From an uncultured Winogradskyella sp. (GTDB lineage: Bacteria; Bacteroidota; Bacteroidia; Flavobacteriales; Flavobacteriaceae), in the NCBI RefSeq assembly GCF_947498005.1, contig NZ_CANMIW010000009.1:62001-126000 (forward strand): a stretch of DNA of 64,000 bases, read 5' to 3'. A program made the position numbers and the translations under genes. How positions within the stretch are numbered: the stretch's first letter is position 1; each line of letters begins with the position of its first letter. Under the pieces are notes generated by a model, which searched no databases, was not told where the DNA came from, and was given only the letters and a program-made list of their open reading frames with translations. Positions 15,301 to 23,488 of this stretch are shown piece after piece.

Positions 15301-16593
15301 ATCTCACCACCACTTTCTAGTCAAACATGGTCTAGTTTTTTAAGTCCTGAAAATGCCACAACGTTATTAGATAATGGAGAATTACCAACGGTCTATGCGT
15401 TTGCACCTTTTGATAAAACGACTGGTGATTATGAAAATTACAACGAAAATACTATAGTAGATTTAATCAGTGGTAAAGGATATAGAGTGGCAACAGATTC
15501 TGGTGAAGCGTTGATTTTTACTGGGACTATTCCTAATGCTGTTAATATAAATATTTTAGATAGTGGACCATATTTTACAAAATGGAACCTTGTAGGTAAT
15601 CCATATCCTTCTTATATTAATGTGCATTCTTTTTTAAATCACGAGGTCGATTTGGGCGTTTCAAACATAGATTTATTTGCTAATGCATCCGCAGCGATTT
15701 ATGGTTACAATGCTTCTACAGAAAATAAATGGACTATTTATAACTTAGCGAATACAAATTCTTCGACTTTAATAGCGCCAGGTCAAGGATTTTACGTTGC
15801 TGCAGATGCTAATCATGTTACAGCCTACAATTTAGAATTTACTAAAGATATGCAAACCACAGGGACAAATGATGATTTTATTTTAGGGCGGAATACAGAA
15901 TTAATTTACCTTAAGTTAGCTTTAAGTTCTAGCACAAGTACATTTAGTACTGAATTTTATTTCAACAATTATGCATCCCAAGGCTTAGATAAAGGTTTTG
16001 ATGCAGAACTTTGGGGAACAGCAAATACAGGATTTAAAATTTATTCGCATTTGGTAGAAGATAATGTAGGAAAGACTATAGCATTACAGTCGCTAAACAT
16101 GTCAGATCTTGCAGAGATTTCAATTCCTTTAGGCGTCAATGCTAATCAGGGTGAGCAAATTCATTTTAGTATTGCAGAAACTACGTTACCAGATTCAGTT
16201 AAAGTTTATCTAGATGATGCCCTTTTGAATACGTCAACTTTACTGAATAATGGAGCATATAGTATAGTGCCTACAACGAATATTTTTGGAACAGGTAGAT
16301 TCTTTTTACGCACAACTGAAGAATCTTTGTCACTAGCAGAAATAGAATTAGATGAATTAAAGGTGTATTTTATAAAGGACTTTAGTTCTCTCATTATAGA
16401 AGGAAAATTAGCAAATAATACCGAAGTTGATATTTACGATTTACAAGGTCGAAAAGTATTAACAATGCCGCTCGACTCTGATAAACTCGAAAATCGAATC
16501 AATCTGTCTTTATTCACAACAGGTGTGTATATGGTTAAGATTAGAAGTAAATCACAGCAGAAATTATATAAGATTATAATTCATAATGACTAG
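12334..16593 (+). CDS. Large secreted T9SS protein: FG-GAP repeats, HYR, LamG, sorting domain (1419 aa)
   Basis: A signal peptide (K-K-Q, hydrophobic core, N-A-Q end near residue 23) is followed by seven FG-GAP-like repeats of about 55 residues (residues 25-400). Each has F-G-x-S-V-x-I-x-G-x-Y-A-I-V-G-A and S-G-S-A-Y-x-F-x-R-S-G. Then come HYR-like modules (about 410-490, and again near 745-795), a LamG/concanavalin-like domain (about 510-700; A-W-I-Y-P, L-S-I-W-N-T, Y-Y-N-F-E), a cadherin-like beta sandwich and a long beta-rich region. The last 80 residues are a type A T9SS sorting domain (V-D-I-Y-D-L-Q-G-R-K-V-L ... G-V-Y-M-V-K-I). It is probably a cell-surface adhesin or polymer-binding protein. 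Substrate unknown. Confidence 0.85.
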   Translation: MKKQVLLSLALIISTTYLTLNAQNWNEIIKATASDATFSDQFGYSVSIDGNYAIVGAAYDNTDFGTDTGSAYIFVRSGANWIEQTKLIASDAAADDRFGYSVSINGDYAIVGAPVNDDNGSFSGSTYVFIRSGSSWTEQAKLIASDATSFDQFGNSVSIDGDYAIVGAFGNDDDGSASGSAYIFMRSGSNWTEQTKLTASDAYADDWFGYSVSVDDNYVIVGASHDDDGGSNSGSAYVFMRSGAIWTEQAKLSASADSNDLFGDSVGIDGDYAIVGAFGNDSAISNTGSAFIFMRSGTNWTMQAELTASDAAASDFFGRSVAIDGKTVLIGATLNDDLGNESGSAYLFTRSGAIWTEQAKLTASDGLANDRFGSSVAINGGNLIVASRSNSNNAGAAYFYEYDAIITDVANLSDITAECEATPATPTANSGAISATADVAFPITTQGTTVVTWTYDDGNGNTESQTQNIILQDVTAPIVSCANQTINLNASTCDDEMIIISPTLNENCSASNTALDFDGNNDRVIIPTSSSLNFTTEFSVQAWIYPRANRYTRIFTRYSGSASVAGEIVFDTYDGSNPPYLANGRGLRLVFTGTGGGGVFSSNVLSLNTWNHVAGTYNNGVIKLYVNGVEINSSTTVFTSIPASSLDYAIGEDVNVGAYEFFNGQIDELSIWNTALKSTEINNGYNKLLKGTEPGLVAYYNFEEDPLSSILTDKSSNGNNGVLTSMDVNTDWVTSTAPITSVVLTNDITGTSDASGIYPPGDTTITWTAEDTHGNSESCTQIITVTGNDTSLSFLSGDNLILSPAFDSNIYSYTSNVCSNTNNTLVSAITNDENATVIGTGNVNLNIGENNIIVSVENACGEPTDYTIVVSRSTTESEVSLWNGSLSSDWNEPNNWTPNVVPSKCSVVTIPITSNIPIVSGVVEIAKLNLNSGANMVVPNTTTLNITDDLTMYSQSDSYSGLVVKGSISVAGNTSYHRYVNSNILGNDLISPPLSSQTWSSFLSPENATTLLDNGELPTVYAFAPFDKTTGDYENYNENTIVDLISGKGYRVATDSGEALIFTGTIPNAVNINILDSGPYFTKWNLVGNPYPSYINVHSFLNHEVDLGVSNIDLFANASAAIYGYNASTENKWTIYNLANTNSSTLIAPGQGFYVAADANHVTAYNLEFTKDMQTTGTNDDFILGRNTELIYLKLALSSSTSTFSTEFYFNNYASQGLDKGFDAELWGTANTGFKIYSHLVEDNVGKTIALQSLNMSDLAEISIPLGVNANQGEQIHFSIAETTLPDSVKVYLDDALLNTSTLLNNGAYSIVPTTNIFGTGRFFLRTTEESLSLAEIELDELKVYFIKDFSSLIIEGKLANNTEVDIYDLQGRKVLTMPLDSDKLENRINLSLFTTGVYMVKIRSKSQQKLYKIIIHND

Positions 16594-16757
16594 ATAAGTT
16601 CAATATATTTTATTTTTTAGTTGAACAATATTGGTGTTGAGATATTTTAAAGTGTCTTGTAAATAATCGCGGTTTAAATTGACAAATAATTTAAATCACA
16701 CTATTTTCGTAAAAACTATAATTGTCCCACCTTTTAGGGATTAATAATTCTATTTAC

Positions 16758-17960
16758 ATGACATTCGCCATTATAAAAGAACGTAAAAACCCACCAGATA
16801 GACGTGTCGTTTTTTCGCCACAACATTTAGCAGAAGCAAGAACTCAATTTCCTGAAGCTACCTTTATTGTAGAATCTTCTGATATTAGAATTTTTCCAGA
16901 TGAGGCTTATGCAAAATTAGGTTTCGAAGTTTTAGAAGATGTATCCCATGCAGATGTTATGATTGGTGTTAAGGAAGTGCCAATTGAAAAATTAATCCCA
17001 AATAAAAAATACTTTTATTTCTCTCATACCATAAAAAAGCAGCCTTATAACAGAAAGCTTTTAATTGCCATGTTAGAAAAAAATATAGAAATGTACGACC
17101 ATGAAACTATCGTTAAAAAAAATAATGCCAGACTTATAGGGTTTGGTCGTTATGCAGGTTTAGTTGGTGCTTATAATGGTTTTAGAGTATTAGGATTAAG
17201 GGATAATTTATTCACTTTGCCTAAAGTTGAAACTTTAGCTGATTTAGATGAAGTAAAAGCAGAATTAGATAAAATTACCATCCCAAATATTAAAATATTA
17301 TTAACAGGAACAGGTAAAGTAGCCCATGGTGCAAAAGAAATTTTGGATCATTTAGGCATTAAGCAAATTAGTGATGCGTTGTATTTAACAAGTCAATTTA
17401 CAGAACCGGTTTATGTTATGGCAGATGTTATGGAATATGCTAAACGAAAAGATGGTATAGTAGGTGAGAGGTCAAAATTTTATAAAGACCCAACAGGTTA
17501 CGTAAGCAACTTTATGCCATACGCAAAAGAAACAGATTACTTTATTGCAGGTCATTTTTATGGTAATAATGCACCTTATTTATTTACAAGAGAAGATGCT
17601 AAACATCCTGATTTTAGAATTAATCTCGTAGCAGACGTATCTTGTGATATCGATGGTCCTGTGGCAAGTACTATTAGACCTTCGACTATTGCAGACCCAT
17701 TTTATGGTTATGATGCAATGACGGAAAAAGAAGTTGCTTTTAACGCTGATAATGCTATTACAGTAATGGCAGTGGATAATTTACCATGCGAATTGCCAAA
17801 GGATGCGAGTGAAGGTTTTGGGGAAACGTTTTTAAAATATGTGATACCTGCCTTCTATAATAATGATGTAGACGAAGTTTTAAAACGTGCTAAGATTACC
17901 GAAAATGGTAAATTAACTGAGCGTTTTAATTACTTGCAGGATTATATTAATGAAGAGTAA
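16758..17960 (+). CDS. NAD(P)-dependent saccharopine/alanine dehydrogenase-like protein (400 aa)
   Basis: The N-terminus F-A-I-I-K-E-R-K-N-P-P-D-R-R-V-V-F-S-P is the AlaDh/PNT N-terminal pattern, with the substrate-binding Arg-Arg region and the V-E-S-S-D-I-R segment. A Rossmann motif G-T-G-K-V-A-H-G appears near residue 200, followed by the S-C-D-I-D-G-P segment found in LYS1-type saccharopine dehydrogenases. The length fits the family. I chose the ATG at 16758: a TTG at 16722 would add 12 residues before the conserved start. The reaction is probably NAD-linked oxidation of an amino or imino acid, substrate unproven. The SDR gene downstream overlaps by 11 bases. Confidence 0.8.
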   Translation: MTFAIIKERKNPPDRRVVFSPQHLAEARTQFPEATFIVESSDIRIFPDEAYAKLGFEVLEDVSHADVMIGVKEVPIEKLIPNKKYFYFSHTIKKQPYNRKLLIAMLEKNIEMYDHETIVKKNNARLIGFGRYAGLVGAYNGFRVLGLRDNLFTLPKVETLADLDEVKAELDKITIPNIKILLTGTGKVAHGAKEILDHLGIKQISDALYLTSQFTEPVYVMADVMEYAKRKDGIVGERSKFYKDPTGYVSNFMPYAKETDYFIAGHFYGNNAPYLFTREDAKHPDFRINLVADVSCDIDGPVASTIRPSTIADPFYGYDAMTEKEVAFNADNAITVMAVDNLPCELPKDASEGFGETFLKYVIPAFYNNDVDEVLKRAKITENGKLTERFNYLQDYINEE

Positions 17961-18747
17961 AAAAACAAAAATAGCTCTAGTTACAGGAGCGGCTTCGGGT
18001 TTAGGGTTTGAGTTAGCATTGTTACTAGCTAAAGATGCTTATACATTAATATTAATAGATATTGATGAGGATCGACTAAATGATGCAAAGAATAAAATAC
18101 TCGATACTTATAATGCGACAAAAACAACTCTGATCCTTAAGGATTTAAGCTTACCAAATGCGGCAACTGAAATTTACAATGCTGTAAAAAATATAGAAAT
18201 AGATGTCGTCATTAATAATGCAGGTTTTGGATTGTTTGGAACATTCTGCGATACAGATTGGGAACGTGAATCACAAATGTTGAATCTTCACATCATAACT
18301 ACAACACATCTTTTAAAACTTATTTTACCAGATATGGTAAAACGTGGTTCTGGTAAAATCCTCAATCTATCTTCATTAGCAGCATTTCAGCCTGGTCCAT
18401 TAATGGCATTATATTATGCCTCTAAAGGTTACATATTATCATTTTCAGAAGCAATATCTAATGAATTAAAAGGAACAGGTGTTACTGTAACGGCTTTGTG
18501 TCCTGGCCCTACGAAAACATCCTTTCAGAGTGTAGTGTCTGAGGACGCAGCAGAGAATAAAATAGCTTTTAATATGGCTTGTCCAAAAGAAGTCGCTTTG
18601 TATGGTTATAATGCTATGCAAAAAGGTAAAGTTGTTGCAATTCCTGGTACTATCAATAAATTTTTATCTGTGTTGCCTAGAATACTAACACGTAACAGAA
18701 CAACGAAAATTGTTCGAAAAATTCAAGATAAGAATAGAGCCTCTTAA
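17950..18747 (+). CDS. Short-chain dehydrogenase/reductase (265 aa)
   Basis: A classical SDR: cofactor motif T-G-A-A-S-G-L-G at residues about 13-20, structural N-N-A-G near 91-94, a catalytic Ser (L-N-L-S-S-L) and Y-Y-A-S-K-G. An L-C-P-G-P-T element is also present. The D-I-D-E-D at the end of the second strand suggests NAD rather than NADP. The C-terminal basic tail resembles the DltE/YqjQ-like group of oxidoreductases. The start codon lies inside the preceding gene (11-base overlap), so the two are translationally coupled. Substrate unknown. Confidence 0.85.
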   Translation: MKSKKTKIALVTGAASGLGFELALLLAKDAYTLILIDIDEDRLNDAKNKILDTYNATKTTLILKDLSLPNAATEIYNAVKNIEIDVVINNAGFGLFGTFCDTDWERESQMLNLHIITTTHLLKLILPDMVKRGSGKILNLSSLAAFQPGPLMALYYASKGYILSFSEAISNELKGTGVTVTALCPGPTKTSFQSVVSEDAAENKIAFNMACPKEVALYGYNAMQKGKVVAIPGTINKFLSVLPRILTRNRTTKIVRKIQDKNRAS

Positions 18748-18752
18748 TTTTT

Positions 18753-19454
18753 TTATAACGGTTGATAATCTATTACACTTAGGTTTCCATCTTTTAAATT
18801 GATATACTGATAATTAACGCGGTCGTGTTTATCAAATCCTCCGTTTTTATTAGTGTCCGAAATACTTTTAAAATATAATCTATTTAATTCTGGTATAACT
18901 TTCCAATACGCAATTTTAGCCAAATCTGGTGTTAGTTTTTTTAAATTTTTGCCATCAATAGTACTGATATAGAGTGCTTCAACATCTTCGGTGTTTATTT
19001 TAGAATCTTTATTAGTATCTGTGTCTCTAATTGTATAAATTAAATACTGAAGTCCGGTTTGTTCTTTAATATCTTTAAGAAATCTTACCGAAGTAATTTC
19101 AACTATTTCATCAGTTAAAGGTGTTAGTTTTTTAGAATTTAAGTGCTGGAATTTTAAATTGCTGAATTCGCCTCTAATAGAAAAATCATTATAATTTGAG
19201 ACAGAAAATGAGTTATATCCTCGTTTACCAGAATAACTAGAAAATCTCGACTTGTATTCTGTAATATGTCCTATAGGGTGAATTAAATAGTCTGTACTAT
19301 CGATTAAGATAGGTAAATCTGCAATTTCAATCTTAGAACTATCTTTTTTTACTTCAGTTTCTATAGTGGCATCATGATTGATTCTATTCGTTCGTCGTTC
19401 ATCGCAATTAGACAGAGTTATAGCCAGTATGACGATTAAAATTATTGATTTCAT
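18753..19454 (-). CDS. Hypothetical lipoprotein with two Ca-loop-like segments (233 aa)
   Basis: A signal peptide ends in the lipobox L-S-N-C at residue 17. The C-terminal half contains D-T-D-T-N-K-D-S-K-I-N-T-E-D and D-T-N-K-N-G-G-F-D-K-H-D, which look like EF-hand or dockerin-type calcium loops but lack clear flanking helices. The rest is beta-rich, with a W-K-V-I-P-E-L-N-R-L-Y-F stretch suggesting a propeller-like repeat. It is the last gene of a tightly packed seven-gene minus-strand operon starting at 23396, 11 bases after the DUF1361 gene. Function unknown. Confidence 0.7.
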   Translation of the reverse strand: MKSIILIVILAITLSNCDERRTNRINHDATIETEVKKDSSKIEIADLPILIDSTDYLIHPIGHITEYKSRFSSYSGKRGYNSFSVSNYNDFSIRGEFSNLKFQHLNSKKLTPLTDEIVEITSVRFLKDIKEQTGLQYLIYTIRDTDTNKDSKINTEDVEALYISTIDGKNLKKLTPDLAKIAYWKVIPELNRLYFKSISDTNKNGGFDKHDRVNYQYINLKDGNLSVIDYQPL

Positions 19455-19465
19455 GTTTTCGTTTT

Positions 19466-20131
19466 TTAATTGTTTTCTAAGGTATTTAAATTCTTAAACA
19501 TCCAAAAGCCTACCACTAAGAATAGTCCAAATCCTATAGTAAAGAGCCAAGCTTCATAATGTTGAAAAGGTGCAATAATTATATTTATGATATCTATAAA
19601 CAGTATTTGCGGACCACTTATAATTTCCCAAGAATTGTATCTTAAAAAACGACCTAGGTAAACACCAAATCCACATAAAAATAAAATAATAGTTGTAATT
19701 GTTTTTACTGGAAGTTTTTCAAATTTAGACGACATAAGATTTTGCATATCAATTAGCGATAAGTAAAATAAAAACAAGCCACTTAAAGCAAAAGATAAAA
19801 CCACTAAGATATCTAACCATAAAAAAGTATTGTTGGCAGTTCTTAAATGTATTAAGTCGGTAATAATATATGGCGCATTTGGTAAGAAGGCTAACCAAAC
19901 TAAAAAGCCAAATCCAAGCGTAACTTTACTTATATTTTTTTTGGTGCTGAGATACATGGTTATAGCATAAGGAACAAAAGCTAAGAAGACATTCCAAATT
20001 AAAAATAAGTAGAAAAAAGACTTGTTCAATTTTATTCTTACCAATAAAGAGATACCACTAAATAATAAGGCAACACTAATTAATGATAAGGTTTTAAATT
20101 GCGATTGAATAACGTTTTTTATCAGATTCAT
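19466..20131 (-). CDS. DUF1361 membrane protein (221 aa)
   Basis: About six transmembrane segments. The conserved family core is clear: F-L-I-W-N-V-F-L-A-F-V-P-Y, then W-L-A-F-L-P-N-A-P-Y-I-I-T-D-L-I-H-L and W-L-D-I-L. This F-P-N-A-P-Y-x-x-T-D signature defines DUF1361. Function is unknown in the family. Its start overlaps the preceding DUF2809 gene by 4 bases, consistent with translational coupling. Confidence 0.85.
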   Translation of the reverse strand: MNLIKNVIQSQFKTLSLISVALLFSGISLLVRIKLNKSFFYLFLIWNVFLAFVPYAITMYLSTKKNISKVTLGFGFLVWLAFLPNAPYIITDLIHLRTANNTFLWLDILVVLSFALSGLFLFYLSLIDMQNLMSSKFEKLPVKTITTIILFLCGFGVYLGRFLRYNSWEIISGPQILFIDIINIIIAPFQHYEAWLFTIGFGLFLVVGFWMFKNLNTLENN

Positions 20132-20526
20132 AAGGTAATATTTTGAAGTGAATTATATCTTGTAATTGATTTCTCAACGATTAAAACAGTTACAATTCCT
20201 AAGGTATAAGCTACCAAATCTGTAAATTGAAATGTACTGCCAAAAATGAGTTTTGCAGTATAACTATCTTGTAAATTAAAGTAGGCTAAGAAGGGTGTGA
20301 GTTGGAGGAATTCAATACCAAAAGCAATTATGAGGACGACTAAACTAGAGGCCCAAACACTCATGTTAGTGCATCCTCTAATAATTGCATATAATAAAAT
20401 AACCACGAGATAATCGCCAAACGTATGACGAATAAATCCTGTTTTTAGTGTGAAGGCAATAGCCAATTCTACCAGAAAAAGAAAGTGGGCTAGGCCTAAA
20501 TAGTATTTGTTAAATTGAATTTTCAT
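20128..20526 (-). CDS. DUF2809 membrane protein (132 aa)
   Basis: Four hydrophobic segments. The family pattern is visible as I-R-H-T-F-G-D-Y-L-V-V in the first third, G-I-E-F-L-Q-L in the middle, and L-I-F-G-S-T-F-Q-F-T-D-L-V-A-Y-T-L-G near the end. The conserved acidic residues (G-D-Y, I-E-F, T-D-L) lie at membrane boundaries. Role unknown. It lies between the SanA-like gene (15 bases upstream) and DUF1361 (4-base overlap) in the operon. Confidence 0.85.
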   Translation of the reverse strand: MKIQFNKYYLGLAHFLFLVELAIAFTLKTGFIRHTFGDYLVVILLYAIIRGCTNMSVWASSLVVLIIAFGIEFLQLTPFLAYFNLQDSYTAKLIFGSTFQFTDLVAYTLGIVTVLIVEKSITRYNSLQNITL

Positions 20527-20541
20527 GATGTGATGTGTGTT

Positions 20542-21156
20542 TTATTTAATGGCTATTTTATCGCCTAAAAATTTTGGTTCTACATTAAATAATAAATCTA
20601 AACTCGCTTTTGCACGCGCTAAATATTCTCTCGCTGGTCGTTTAAAAACATCCTTTGCGTTATAAGCGATAGCATTAACATCAAAATGTTGTGCGATATA
20701 AATAGCACGTTCGTTATGAAATTTTTGAGAAATAATGGTAAGCGAATCTTGGCCAAATATTTCTTTGGCTCTCACTATCGAATCTAGCGTTCTAAAACCT
20801 GCATAATCTAAAAATATGCGCTCAGCCGGAATTCCTTTTTCAATTAAATCGTTTTTAAAATCTGTTGGCTCATCATAGTCTTTAAGGCTATTGTCTCCAC
20901 TGACTAATATGTATTCAATTTTTCCTGCTTTGTAGAGTGCAACGGCTGCATCAACTCTGTGTTTATAAAACAGATTTATGTTACCACTAGGCGCCAAACG
21001 ACTAGCACCAAGTACGAGTCCGACTTTGTTTTTTGGAATGCTGTCTACATCATCATAACTAAGTCCTTTAGCTTTGTAACCAACCCAATGAAAGGTGGTT
21101 AAAACACCAATAGTCATAATAATACCTGCTAGAATTAATAGTTTTAATTTTTTCAT
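20542..21156 (-). CDS. SanA/YdcF-like DUF218 protein (204 aa)
   Basis: One N-terminal membrane anchor (about residues 5-24), then a periplasmic DUF218 domain with G-L-V-L-G-A-S, the N-L-F-Y-K-H-R-V-D-A-A segment, I-L-V-S-G-D-N, the D-E-P-T-D-F helix and F-H-N-E-R-A-I-Y-I-A. This arrangement matches SanA, which in enterobacteria influences envelope permeability to vancomycin at high temperature. The enzymatic role is not known. Its start overlaps the preceding Coq4-like gene by 4 bases. Confidence 0.85.
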   Translation of the reverse strand: MKKLKLLILAGIIMTIGVLTTFHWVGYKAKGLSYDDVDSIPKNKVGLVLGASRLAPSGNINLFYKHRVDAAVALYKAGKIEYILVSGDNSLKDYDEPTDFKNDLIEKGIPAERIFLDYAGFRTLDSIVRAKEIFGQDSLTIISQKFHNERAIYIAQHFDVNAIAYNAKDVFKRPAREYLARAKASLDLLFNVEPKFLGDKIAIK

Positions 21157-21671
21157 GCTGTACTTAGATTAAGATTGAATAGTTCGCTTTTTGAGAAAAT
21201 GGCATCTCTAAAATCTGAAATTGAAACCTTTAATAATTTCTGATAATCGTAATGATGAAATGCATTTGCTGTCTTTCCTGTTTTAAAAGATGTGTAGTAA
21301 TATTTATAATAATCAGGAAGAATAGCAATACCCAAAATTATGGCACCATACAAATACGGACTGCGTTTTCCGTTGCCATAGCAGAGGCATTGAAGTGCAA
21401 TTTCATCTTCTACTTTGGTACTGTAGCCACACAGTACGTGGTAGCAGTCGTGTCGCTCTACTTTTGGGATGAGTTCAAAATTATTTTCATCTAAAAAATC
21501 GCCTAAATGTCTTCCAAACGAAGACATCGGATAGTTAAGTAAATCGGCTTTTGAGACCTTCCAAGGCTTATGGCTTTTAAACATTGAAGTATAGATACGT
21601 TGCGAATGTTCAAATAACCAAATGATGAGTTGCTTTCGTTTTTCTTTAAATATTTGGAATAGGTTGTTCAT
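21153..21671 (-). CDS. Coq4-family protein (172 aa)
   Basis: The central H-D-C-Y-H-V-L-C-G-Y with E90 exactly 12 residues after H78 reproduces the Coq4 metal site H-D-x2-H-x11-E (H74, D75, H78, E90). The following I-A-L-Q helix and G-A-I-I-L-G-I-A-I-L segment also fit. Coq4 in ubiquinone-making organisms acts on ring C1 and organises quinone biosynthesis. Flavobacteria normally use menaquinone, so the role here is open, and the context is membrane proteins of unknown function. It overlaps neighbours by 4 bases on both sides. Confidence 0.75.
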   Translation of the reverse strand: MNNLFQIFKEKRKQLIIWLFEHSQRIYTSMFKSHKPWKVSKADLLNYPMSSFGRHLGDFLDENNFELIPKVERHDCYHVLCGYSTKVEDEIALQCLCYGNGKRSPYLYGAIILGIAILPDYYKYYYTSFKTGKTANAFHHYDYQKLLKVSISDFRDAIFSKSELFNLNLSTA

Positions 21672-22000
21672 GGTAATTTGGGTTGATGCTGTTCTGTTAA
21701 ATGTGTTGTGTTGTTGTATGTTTTTTTACAATGTTTCAACTTAAAATTCCATATCAAAAGCGCAAGACAGTAAACACCTAAAACGTAGTACATAGCAAAA
21801 TAGGCGAAACCTGAACTGATAAGTATTGCGGTCAATATTGTGGTTAAAACTATGATGTAATACGGAAATTGATTTTTAAAAACATACTGTTTATCATTCG
21901 GTTTTTTTGAAAACCAAAACATACTAGAGATACTTATTCTAAGTATAACAAACGTAAATCCACCGCCAAATAAAATGGCAACTATTATTAATCCTGCCAT
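21668..22000 (-). CDS. Small membrane protein, unknown (110 aa)
   Basis: Three hydrophobic segments (about residues 2-24, 46-66 and 69-88) and a polar C-terminal tail rich in His, Lys and Thr. I recognise no family. It sits one base after the DUF4173 gene and overlaps the Coq4-like gene by 4 bases, so it is a true member of the operon and probably made in step with its neighbours. Confidence 0.65.
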   Translation of the reverse strand: MAGLIIVAILFGGGFTFVILRISISSMFWFSKKPNDKQYVFKNQFPYYIIVLTTILTAILISSGFAYFAMYYVLGVYCLALLIWNFKLKHCKKTYNNTTHLTEQHQPKLP

Positions 22001-22001
22001 A

Positions 22002-23396
22002 TCACTTAGAATTGAGTTTAATATTGTCGTATTGTAATTCTTGCCAATTATTGTTTCTTAATTGATAGACATAGTTGTAGTATTTAGATTTTATCTGTTC
22101 TATTGAATCTTGGTCTAACGATTGAGAATTTAATTGTTCATTTAGTATAAACGTATTGTTGTTAGAGAGGTTTAATACATATTTAAAGTCCATAGATTTG
22201 GCGTGATTAAAATTGTAATCCGTAATGTGATAATCCCAATTTATAGTGCTAGAAACTATGAGAATAATAAAGGCAGCTTGCGTATTAACTCTAAACAAAT
22301 ACCAATTGTTTTTTATAGCACTTATTTTTAGTAGTGTGGTTACAAGACCTATAGTAGCAAGAATTAGATACACTAAAACGCCAATTCTTTTGTAGGTTAA
22401 TCCAAAGTAGTAGATGTACTGACTGTTTTTAAATGTGATACTGAATACAAGAAGAATATTGAGGATAATCCAAGTGTAGGCTAAACGTTTTAGAGTTTGG
22501 TTTTGTTGATAGAAGTTGAGGTTTCCTCTAAAAACGTACAATAGAATCATAATGGCAATAAAAATGGATGCAATTAATGCATTAATGCCACTATGCACTT
22601 GTGCTGAAAAAAGCGAGGCTTTTATTTCGAAATCTGAAGTAATAAATGCAATATCAGTGATGAGATAGAGCACTATAAGAGCGTTTAATAATGAAATAAG
22701 AATAACACCAAGCTGATTTTCTTGCTTAAGTTTAGGAACAGAAAACGCGTTGGTTTTATGTAGATTGTTTTCTGTATTTAAATCTAATTCGGTAGCTGGT
22801 TCTACTTCAATGGGTGCATAGATATTATTGAATAAATAGTAACCCAAACCAGCAACTAACAACCATTGAATGTTGACGAAACTAAAATCTATCTTGTCAA
22901 TAATGTTACTAAAAACAGGATTTCCTTCTTTATATAATCCAATAAATGTGATAAGAATTACAGCAGGAATCAGTATGATTTTTGCCCAATGTAAATAGTC
23001 TATCGGTTCTTTTTCTGCGTTATCATCGTCGTTTGATTTGGTTTCAGATATGGCAAAATTTCTATGAAAGAAACCGGCAATAGTGGTATACAATCCATTA
23101 AGCCAATTGATATAAATGGACGATTTAGTTTCAGAAAGATGGCCAATTAAAGTAAAGAATGAAACCACATTGGCAATAATAGAAAGTGTAGAACTATGAA
23201 AAAATATAGTTAAACCTGTAATAAGATACGCAACCGAATAGATTTGGGTTTTTCTGTTTTTAAAATGCGATTGATTATTAATAAACAGAATTACAACGGT
23301 AAGAATACTAAATAGAAAAAGGTTAAGTCCTATGGATTGGTCATAGAAGAAGGTGCTAAATAATAAGGCTGCGATAAAGAGTGCTAATTTTTTCAT
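22002..23396 (-). CDS. DUF4173/DUF4153-type polytopic membrane protein (464 aa)
   Basis: About twelve hydrophobic segments with a charged region near residues 195-225. Features recalled for this Bacteroidota family are the A-L-L-F-S-T-F-F-Y start, V-H-S-G-I-N-A-L-I-A-S-I and Y-F-G-L-T-Y-K-R-I-G-V-L-V-Y. The last 60 residues are soluble and polar. It is the first gene of a seven-gene operon. The dyad TACTTTG-N5-CAAAGTA lies 18 bases upstream of its ATG. Proteins of this type often sit beside small winged-helix regulators, as here. Function unknown. Confidence 0.75.
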   Translation of the reverse strand: MKKLALFIAALLFSTFFYDQSIGLNLFLFSILTVVILFINNQSHFKNRKTQIYSVAYLITGLTIFFHSSTLSIIANVVSFFTLIGHLSETKSSIYINWLNGLYTTIAGFFHRNFAISETKSNDDDNAEKEPIDYLHWAKIILIPAVILITFIGLYKEGNPVFSNIIDKIDFSFVNIQWLLVAGLGYYLFNNIYAPIEVEPATELDLNTENNLHKTNAFSVPKLKQENQLGVILISLLNALIVLYLITDIAFITSDFEIKASLFSAQVHSGINALIASIFIAIMILLYVFRGNLNFYQQNQTLKRLAYTWIILNILLVFSITFKNSQYIYYFGLTYKRIGVLVYLILATIGLVTTLLKISAIKNNWYLFRVNTQAAFIILIVSSTINWDYHITDYNFNHAKSMDFKYVLNLSNNNTFILNEQLNSQSLDQDSIEQIKSKYYNYVYQLRNNNWQELQYDNIKLNSK

Positions 23397-23413
23397 GTTT
23401 AATTATTTTAAAG

Positions 23414-23432
23414 TACTTTGTATTTCAAAGTA
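23414..23432. promoter_or_regulatory. Dyad operator TACTTTG-N5-CAAAGTA (copy 1)
   Basis: A perfect 7-bp inverted repeat with 5-base spacer, TACTTTGTATTTCAAAGTA, 18 bases upstream of the DUF4173 gene. The same 19 bases occur on the opposite strand at 25599-25617, before the neighbouring operon. This is a likely site for the winged-helix regulator encoded at 24269-24562. Confidence 0.65.
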
Positions 23433-23488
23433 AATGATTAAAAAAAAGCGACATACTAATTGTAGTCGAAATATTGGGTTTCGTTAAT

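Noticed and set aside
16594..16640. Terminator after the large T9SS gene
   Set aside because: Only a 6-bp GTTCAA/TTGAAC stem with a loop of about 19 bases is present; too weak to call.
16722..16757. Upstream TTG start for the saccharopine/alanine dehydrogenase-like gene
   Set aside because: The 12 extra residues precede the conserved N-terminus of the family, and they overlap the likely promoter region; the ATG at 16758 fits better.
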